Assembly (NCBI RefSeq): GCF_001509795.1
Contig: NZ_LLZN01000098.1
Coordinates: 1-16,670, forward strand
DNA from: Streptomyces sp. NRRL WC-3605
Lineage (GTDB): Bacteria > Actinomycetota > Actinomycetes > Streptomycetales > Streptomycetaceae
Length of the DNA: 16,670 nt
Reading direction: 5' to 3'
The translations under genes were made by a program, and so were the position numbers. Below the pieces are notes generated by a model. That model ran no database searches. It had not been told where the DNA came from and worked only from the letters and a program-made list of their open reading frames with translations. Below, piece after piece: positions 12,685 to 16,670 of the stretch (positions are counted from its first letter, which is position 1; the number at the start of each line of letters is the position of its first letter).

Positions 12685-12776
12685 CCCCCGTTCCCCCGTG
12701 GATCCCCCCGGTGGCCCCCCAGCCCCCGTGAGTCCCCCCACTGGCACCGCTCCCCCGAGCGGTCCCCCCTTCACCT
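12685..12776 (-). repeat. G-run-rich 3' tail of sigQ
   Basis: Directly downstream of the sigQ stop, the minus strand carries at least six runs of five or six G separated by 5-15 bases, with a hairpin embedded (arms 12746-12752 and 12757-12763, ACCGCTC/GAGCGGT). No gene is seen. Such regularly spaced G-runs could fold into quadruplexes in the sigQ mRNA tail or be part of termination. Confidence 0.6.
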
Positions 12777-13505
12777 TCAGGCGACGAGCTCCCCGAAGGC
12801 GTCCTCCTCGTCACGGCCGAAGCTGAGGACCTCGTCCTCGCGCAGCCGGCGCAGGGAGCGCCAGATGCTCGACTTCACCGTGCCGACACTGATGTCGAGG
12901 ATGTCCGCGATCTCCGGGTCGGTGCGGCCCTCGTAGTAACGCAGGACCAGCATCGTCCGCTGGAGTTCGGGCAGCCGGGCCAGCGCCTGCCACAGGACCG
13001 CGCGCAGCTCCGTGCCGCGCATCGCGTCCGTGTCGCCGGGCGTCTCCGGCAGCTCCTCGGTCGGGTACTCGTTCAGCTTGCGGCGGCGCCACGCGCTGAT
13101 GTGCAGGTTCGTCATGGTCCGCCGCAGGTAGCCGCCCACGGCGGCCTTGTCGCTGATCCGGTCCCACGCCCGGTACGTCGAGAACAGCGCGCTCTGCAGC
13201 AGGTCCTCGGCCTCGAAGCGGTCACCGGTCAGGTGGTAGGCGGTCGCGTACAGGGAGGCGCGGCGCTCCTGGACGTAGGCGGTGAACTCCGCCTCCGACA
13301 GCGAGCGCCGGCTCTCCCCCGAGTCCTCCCCGTACGCGGATCCCCCGTGCGTCTCCCCCGTGCGGCCGTCGACCACCGTCATGTAACCGGTGTGCTGACG
13401 CCCCGTGCCGCGAGCGCACCCCCGCCCCGTCGTCCCCCGGCCCCCGTTCACGTCGTGCAGACGCGTGATCACTGCGCTGGTGCTGGTGCCGTGCAGCGTG
13501 TTCAT
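12777..13505 (-). CDS. sigQ: Sigma factor SigQ (ECF, SigE-like family)
   Basis: This 242-residue group 4 sigma factor starts after a ~70-residue low-complexity N-terminus. Sigma region 2 is RASLYATAYHLTGDRFEAEDLLQSALFSTYRAWDRI followed by GGYLRRTMTNLHISAWRRR; region 4 is ALARLPELQRTMLVLRYYEGRTDPEIADILDISVGTVKSSIWRSLRRLRE with its helix-turn-helix. No anti-sigma gene is adjacent. Divergence from afsQ1-afsQ2 identifies it as SigQ; in S. coelicolor sigQ is a target of AfsQ1 under nitrogen-related conditions and antagonises AfsQ1 output (established knowledge). A perfect AfsQ1-type box lies about 98 nt upstream of the start. ATG 13505 is chosen; ATG 13382 (MTVVDGRTG) is a plausible shorter start and the frame also extends to 13607. 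The mRNA tail carries unusual G-runs. Confidence 0.9.
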   Translation of the reverse strand: MNTLHGTSTSAVITRLHDVNGGRGTTGRGCARGTGRQHTGYMTVVDGRTGETHGGSAYGEDSGESRRSLSEAEFTAYVQERRASLYATAYHLTGDRFEAEDLLQSALFSTYRAWDRISDKAAVGGYLRRTMTNLHISAWRRRKLNEYPTEELPETPGDTDAMRGTELRAVLWQALARLPELQRTMLVLRYYEGRTDPEIADILDISVGTVKSSIWRSLRRLREDEVLSFGRDEEDAFGELVA

Positions 13506-13602
13506 CTCGCGCCCCCCGTCGTGGACTTCCGGTGTTCTGCGGTGCTGTCTTGCCTGTGCCGAAAAGCTTGCCCGGCCACTTTCATGGCCCTGTCCGCCGA
13601 CT

Positions 13603-13618
13603 GTCACAGACCTGTCAC
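13603..13618. promoter_or_regulatory. AfsQ1-type direct-repeat box in the sigQ/afsQ1 intergenic region
   Basis: GTCAC-AGACCT-GTCAC is a perfect match to the reported AfsQ1 consensus GTnAC-N6-GTnAC. It lies about 98 nt upstream of sigQ and 94 nt upstream of afsQ1, within the 206-bp divergent spacer, so it most likely controls sigQ and may autoregulate afsQ1. No sigQ -10 could be fixed with confidence. Confidence 0.75.
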
Positions 13619-13641
13619 AGGGGTCCGGGACACCCGAGCAC

Positions 13642-13653
13642 TACGCGCGCGTA
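13642..13653. promoter_or_regulatory. Palindrome TACGCGCGCGTA upstream of afsQ1
   Basis: This perfect 12-bp palindrome lies 59-70 nt upstream of afsQ1. It contains the half-site TACGCG seen in the deoxynucleoside operators, but the centre is 2 bp longer, so it is probably a different site. Regulator unknown. Confidence 0.35.
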
Positions 13654-13698
13654 ACCGAACTGCTCGTACAGGTGTCGAAACACCACCCCCGCATGGGC

Positions 13699-13704
13699 CA
13701 GAAT
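13699..13704 (+). promoter_or_regulatory. Leaderless -10 (CAGAAT) of afsQ1
   Basis: CAGAAT (5 of 6 to TAGAAT) ends exactly 7 nt before GTG 13712 with no ribosome-binding site. This supports GTG 13712 rather than the in-frame ATG 13703, which would overlap the hexamer. Confidence 0.5.
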
Positions 13705-13711
13705 GTGCGGC

Positions 13712-14389
13712 GTGCCTTCCCTGTTGCTGATCGAGGACGACGACGCCATCCGCACGGCCCTGGAGCTTTCGCTCACCCGCCAGGGTCACCGGGTAGCCAC
13801 GGCTGCCACCGGTGAGGACGGCCTGAAGCTGCTGCGCGAGCAGCGGCCGGACCTGATCGTGCTGGACGTGATGCTGCCCGGCATCGACGGCTTCGAGGTG
13901 TGCCGGCGCATCCGGCGCACCGACCAGCTGCCGATCATCCTGCTCACGGCCCGCAGCGACGACATCGACGTCGTGGTCGGCCTGGAGTCCGGCGCGGACG
14001 ACTACGTCGTCAAGCCCGTGCAGGGCCGGGTGCTGGACGCCCGGATCCGCGCGGTGCTGCGCCGCGGGGAGCGGGAGTCGAACGACGCCGCGACCTTCGG
14101 CAGCCTGGTCATCGACCGTGCCGCGATGACCGTCACGAAGAACGGCGAGGACCTCCAGCTCACCCCGACCGAGCTGCGCCTGCTGCTGGAACTGAGCCGC
14201 CGCCCCGGTCAGGCCCTGTCCCGCCAGCAACTGCTGCGCCTGGTCTGGGAACACGACTACCTGGGCGACTCCCGCCTGGTGGACGCCTGTGTGCAGCGGC
14301 TGCGCGCCAAGGTCGAGGACGTCCCGTCCTCGCCCACCCTGATCCGCACGGTCCGCGGGGTCGGCTACCGCCTGGACGCGCCTCAGTGA
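13712..14389 (+). CDS. afsQ1: Response regulator AfsQ1 (OmpR/PhoB family)
   Basis: This 225-residue regulator has an N-terminal receiver domain (VPSLLLIEDDDAIRTALE; phosphoacceptor Asp52 in IVLDVMLPG; Thr in ILLTAR; Lys in DDYVVKPV) and a C-terminal OmpR-type winged helix (about 130-222), with LTPTELRLLLELSRRPGQALSR, the recognition helix LVDACVQRLRAKVED and the wing IRTVRGVGYRLD. Length from GTG 13712 equals that of S. coelicolor AfsQ1. AfsQ1 is phosphorylated by AfsQ2 and activates antibiotic pathway genes and sigQ in response to nitrogen source, notably glutamate; it also influences nitrogen and carbon metabolism and overlaps GlnR targets (established knowledge). It overlaps afsQ2 by 4 nt (GTGA), showing translational coupling. 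Confidence 0.96.
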   Translation: MPSLLLIEDDDAIRTALELSLTRQGHRVATAATGEDGLKLLREQRPDLIVLDVMLPGIDGFEVCRRIRRTDQLPIILLTARSDDIDVVVGLESGADDYVVKPVQGRVLDARIRAVLRRGERESNDAATFGSLVIDRAAMTVTKNGEDLQLTPTELRLLLELSRRPGQALSRQQLLRLVWEHDYLGDSRLVDACVQRLRAKVEDVPSSPTLIRTVRGVGYRLDAPQ

Positions 14390-15918
14390 CGGACACGCAG
14401 GCAGGTCTCCGCGGCTGGACCGCGGCTCGCAAGGGAGTGTGGTCGAGGCTGCGGTTCACCAGTCTGCGGCTGCGGCTGGTGGTCGTCTTCGGCCTGGTGG
14501 CGCTCACCGCCGCCGTCTCCGCCTCCGGGATCGCGTACTGGCTGAACCGGGAGGCGGTCCTCACCCGCACCCAGGACGCGGTGCTGCGCGACTTCCAGCA
14601 GGAGATGCAGAACCGGGCCGGGCTGCTGCCCGCGCGCCCCACGCAGGACGAACTCCAGCACACGGCCGGGCAGATGGCGAACAGCAGCCAGCGCTTCAGC
14701 GTCCTGCTGGTCGCCCAGGACGCCGACGGCAAGCCGCTGTACAGCAGCTCCGGCGCCCTGGACGGCTTCACCCTGGCCGACGTGCCCAAGTCCCTGCGCA
14801 CGGCGGTCAACGACAAGCAGCGGGTCGACTCCTCCGACAAGGCCGCGTACCACCTGTACTGGCAGCGGATCGTCGAGGACGACAAGCCGTACCTGATAGC
14901 CGGCACCAAGGTCGTCGGCGGCGGCACGACCGGCTACATGCTCAAGTCCCTCGAACAGGAGGCCAAGGACCTCAACTCCCTGGCCTGGTCCCTGGGCATC
15001 GCCACCGGCCTGGCCCTGATCGGTTCGGCGCTCCTCGCCCAGGCGGCCGCCACCACCGTGCTCAAGCCGGTGCACCGCCTCGGCGTGGCCGCCCGCCGCC
15101 TCGGCGAGGGCAGACTCGACACGCGTCTGCGGGTGTCCGGTACGGACGAACTGGCCGACCTCTCCCGGACGTTCAACAACGCGGCCGAGGCACTGGAGAA
15201 ACGGGTCGCCGACATGGCCGGCCGCGACGAGGCGTCCCGCCGCTTCGTGGCCGACATGTCCCACGAACTGCGCACGCCGCTCACCGCGATCACCGCCGTC
15301 ACCGAGGTCCTCGAAGAGGAGCTGGAAGCGGGTACCGGCTCGGTCGACCCGATGATCGAGCCCGCGGTCCGTCTCGTGGTGAGCGAGACCCGCCGCCTGA
15401 ACGACCTCGTCGAGAACCTCATGGAGGTCACCCGCTTCGACGCGGGCACGGCCCGCCTGGTCCTCGACGACGTCGACGTGGCCGACCTGATCACCGCCTG
15501 CATCGACGCCCGCGCCTGGCTGGACGCCGTCGAACTGGACGCCGAACGCGGCATCATGGCCCGCCTCGACCCGCGCCGCCTCGACGTCATCCTGGCCAAC
15601 CTGATCGGCAACGCCCTCAAGCACGGCGGCTCCCCGGTCCGCGTCACGGTCCGCGAGGAGGACGACGCGGTGGTCATCGACGTACGCGACCACGGCCCCG
15701 GCATCCCCGAGGACGTCCTCCCCCACGTCTTCGACCGCTTCTACAAGGCCAGCGCCTCCCGCCCCCGCTCCGAGGGAAGCGGCCTGGGCCTCTCCATCGC
15801 CCTCGAGAACGCCCACATCCACGGCGGCGAGATCACCGCCGCCAACTCCCCCGACGGCGGCGCCGTCTTCACCCTGCGCCTCCCCCGGGACGAACCGGCG
15901 GACAAGAAGGAGGACTGA
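14386..15918 (+). CDS. afsQ2: Sensor histidine kinase AfsQ2
   Basis: This 510-residue membrane kinase has a short basic cytoplasmic N-terminus, a first membrane helix (about 31-52), an extracellular sensor domain of about 145 residues, a second helix (about 199-219), a HAMP domain (about 220-275), the H-box FVADMSHELRTPLTAI with His293, the N-box NLIGNALKH (Asn405, Asn409), the G1 box DHGPGIP, the F-box FDRFYK and the G2 box GSGLGLSIA. It autophosphorylates at His293 and passes the phosphate to AfsQ1 Asp52. The sensor part shows no recognised ligand fold; the signal is unknown. The start GTG 14386 overlaps the afsQ1 stop. S. coelicolor AfsQ2 is recalled as slightly longer, so the N-terminus deserves comparison. 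The downstream lipoprotein gene overlaps by one base (TGATG). Confidence 0.95.
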   Translation: MTDTQAGLRGWTAARKGVWSRLRFTSLRLRLVVVFGLVALTAAVSASGIAYWLNREAVLTRTQDAVLRDFQQEMQNRAGLLPARPTQDELQHTAGQMANSSQRFSVLLVAQDADGKPLYSSSGALDGFTLADVPKSLRTAVNDKQRVDSSDKAAYHLYWQRIVEDDKPYLIAGTKVVGGGTTGYMLKSLEQEAKDLNSLAWSLGIATGLALIGSALLAQAAATTVLKPVHRLGVAARRLGEGRLDTRLRVSGTDELADLSRTFNNAAEALEKRVADMAGRDEASRRFVADMSHELRTPLTAITAVTEVLEEELEAGTGSVDPMIEPAVRLVVSETRRLNDLVENLMEVTRFDAGTARLVLDDVDVADLITACIDARAWLDAVELDAERGIMARLDPRRLDVILANLIGNALKHGGSPVRVTVREEDDAVVIDVRDHGPGIPEDVLPHVFDRFYKASASRPRSEGSGLGLSIALENAHIHGGEITAANSPDGGAVFTLRLPRDEPADKKED

Positions 15919-16520
15919 TGAACCCGCGTCTCCCGGCCCTCCTCACCCTGGCCGCCATAACCCTGGCCGGCTGCGGTATACGGCCCACGGAGGTGCCGAC
16001 CAACTTCGGCCCGGCCCCCTCCCGCGTCCACTGCTCGCTCTCCGAACCGGACTCCTCCCCCCAGGGGAGCCGCGGCCTCCCGGTCCAGATCTTCCTGCTG
16101 TGCGGCTCCCAGCTGGTCGCGGTCGACCGCACGGTCCGCGTCCCCGACGGCACGGCCGACGCGGCCCGCCGCGTCCTGGTGGCCCAGGGCCTCCTGGACG
16201 AGCTCCAGGCACCCCCGTCACCGCCGGAGAAGGAGGCGGGCTACACCACGGACGTCCGAGGCGCCACAGGAGTCACCGGCCCGCACCGCGACGACCCGGA
16301 CGAAACCCTCCGCCTGACGACACCCCCCACGTCCCTCACCTCCTACGCCCTGGCCCAGATCGTCTGCACGTTCTCGGACTCCGCGGCGGCCGAGAGCGAC
16401 GGCTCGGTCGTCCTGGGCGGCCCCGCGGACACCCCGCCCCGCCGCTACGAGTGCACGGACGAGGTCCGCACCCGCCCCGGCACCGACGCGCCCCCGTCCA
16501 CGGAGGTCGGCACCACCTGA
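15918..16520 (+). CDS. Lipoprotein of the afsQ operon
   Basis: This 200-residue protein has a lipoprotein signal, MNPRLPALLTLAAITLAGC, with lipobox LAGC and Cys19. The mature part contains VHCSLSEP, LPVQIFLLCGSQLVAVDRTVRVPDGTADAARRVLVAQGL, a pattern reminiscent of the GerMN domain (strand-rich start, R/V-rich loop, helix with a run of hydrophobics), and later SYALAQIVCTFSDSAAAES and a second half rich in Pro/Thr. Four cysteines besides Cys19 could form disulfides. It is translationally coupled to afsQ2 (TGATG) with GGAGGA upstream. The two-component genes plus lipoprotein resemble MtrA-MtrB-LpqB, whose lipoprotein modulates the kinase; that role here is inference. The conserved homologue in S. 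coelicolor lies in the same position. Confidence 0.85.
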   Translation: MNPRLPALLTLAAITLAGCGIRPTEVPTNFGPAPSRVHCSLSEPDSSPQGSRGLPVQIFLLCGSQLVAVDRTVRVPDGTADAARRVLVAQGLLDELQAPPSPPEKEAGYTTDVRGATGVTGPHRDDPDETLRLTTPPTSLTSYALAQIVCTFSDSAAAESDGSVVLGGPADTPPRRYECTDEVRTRPGTDAPPSTEVGTT

Positions 16521-16670
16521 CGCACCCGCGACCGGCCAGCCGCGTACGGCGGAGAGGGGCCGGGGTGGGGGTCCCCCCCCCCGTTACCTTTTTCGTGGCT
16601 CCGCAATGGGGCTTCCGGCCTTCGGGTCCGGCATGACTTCCCCCTCCTGTTGTTGATGATCTGGGGGGTG
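16521..16670. other. Gene-free right edge: dispersed repeat copy 2 and C-run terminator
   Basis: No gene is visible in these 150 bases. GCCGCGTACGGC (16539-16550) and the following G-run GGGGTGGGGG repeat the element at 5218-5257. The G-run is followed by a run of ten C (16573-16582), so the RNA can form a hairpin, and a T-tract (16589-16593) follows: a plausible terminator for the afsQ operon. From 16594 onward a CTTCCGGCC-TTCGG-GTCCGG-like inverted structure is seen, of unknown role. The homopolymer runs also make this stretch prone to sequencing error. Confidence 0.6.

Noticed and set aside
13666..13681. Possible GlnR box (GTACA-N6-GAAAC) upstream of afsQ1.
   Set aside because: The second half is perfect but the first half matches GTnAC at only 3 of 5 positions; too weak to list as a site.
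13900..14385. Long out-of-frame reading frame within afsQ1 and fused to the start of afsQ2.
   Set aside because: It lacks kinase or other protein character before GTG 14386; the real AfsQ1 frame has complete receiver and DNA-binding domains.

Overview
The window is high-GC actinobacterial DNA, almost certainly from a Streptomyces chromosome. G/C dominates third codon positions, start codons are often GTG, and gene content and order match the Streptomyces core block between an acyl-CoA carboxylase alpha gene and the afsQ locus. It holds 16 protein genes, 15 complete and one cut by the left edge. I see no rRNA, tRNA, CRISPR array, transposase or prophage gene. All functions are read from the sequence; no database search was run.

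Layout. (1) 1-1192: the 3' end of a biotin carboxylase/biotin carrier gene, a perfect hairpin terminator, and a TetR-family regulator. (2) 1197-3765, minus strand: lpdA, an NAD(P)H-quinone reductase of the flavin disulfide reductase type, followed by a DeoR-family regulator. (3) 3854-11419: a gamma-glutamylcyclotransferase-like gene, then a deoxynucleoside catabolism block: purine nucleoside phosphorylase, a phosphohexomutase-superfamily enzyme that I propose acts as phosphopentomutase, deoC, a full aldehyde dehydrogenase and a half-length ALDH without catalytic residues. A minus-strand PH-like membrane protein gene interrupts the block. (4) 11585-12601: a small uridine kinase and a small lipoprotein. 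(5) 12777-16520: sigQ, divergent from the afsQ1-afsQ2-lipoprotein operon. (6) 16521-16670: no gene; a terminator-like, repeat-bearing spacer.

How the genes fit together. The phosphorylase releases (deoxy)ribose-1-phosphate. The mutase would convert it to the 5-phosphate. DeoC cleaves deoxyribose-5-phosphate to acetaldehyde and glyceraldehyde-3-phosphate, and the ALDH pair would oxidise the aldehyde. The phosphorylase and deoC promoters share the identical 12-bp palindrome CTACGCGCGTAG, placed over the -35 region of one and in the spacer of the other, so they probably form one repressed regulon. The DeoR protein encoded nearby is the obvious but unproven candidate regulator.

The most interesting items are the shared operator, the split ALDH16-like gene pair, an unusual density of leaderless-type starts (a -10 hexamer exactly 7 nt before the start codon at several genes), a 23-bp inverted repeat with a 15-bp tandem repeat between the phosphorylase and mutase genes, and a regulator-kinase-lipoprotein operon with a perfect AfsQ1-type box in the sigQ/afsQ1 intergenic region.
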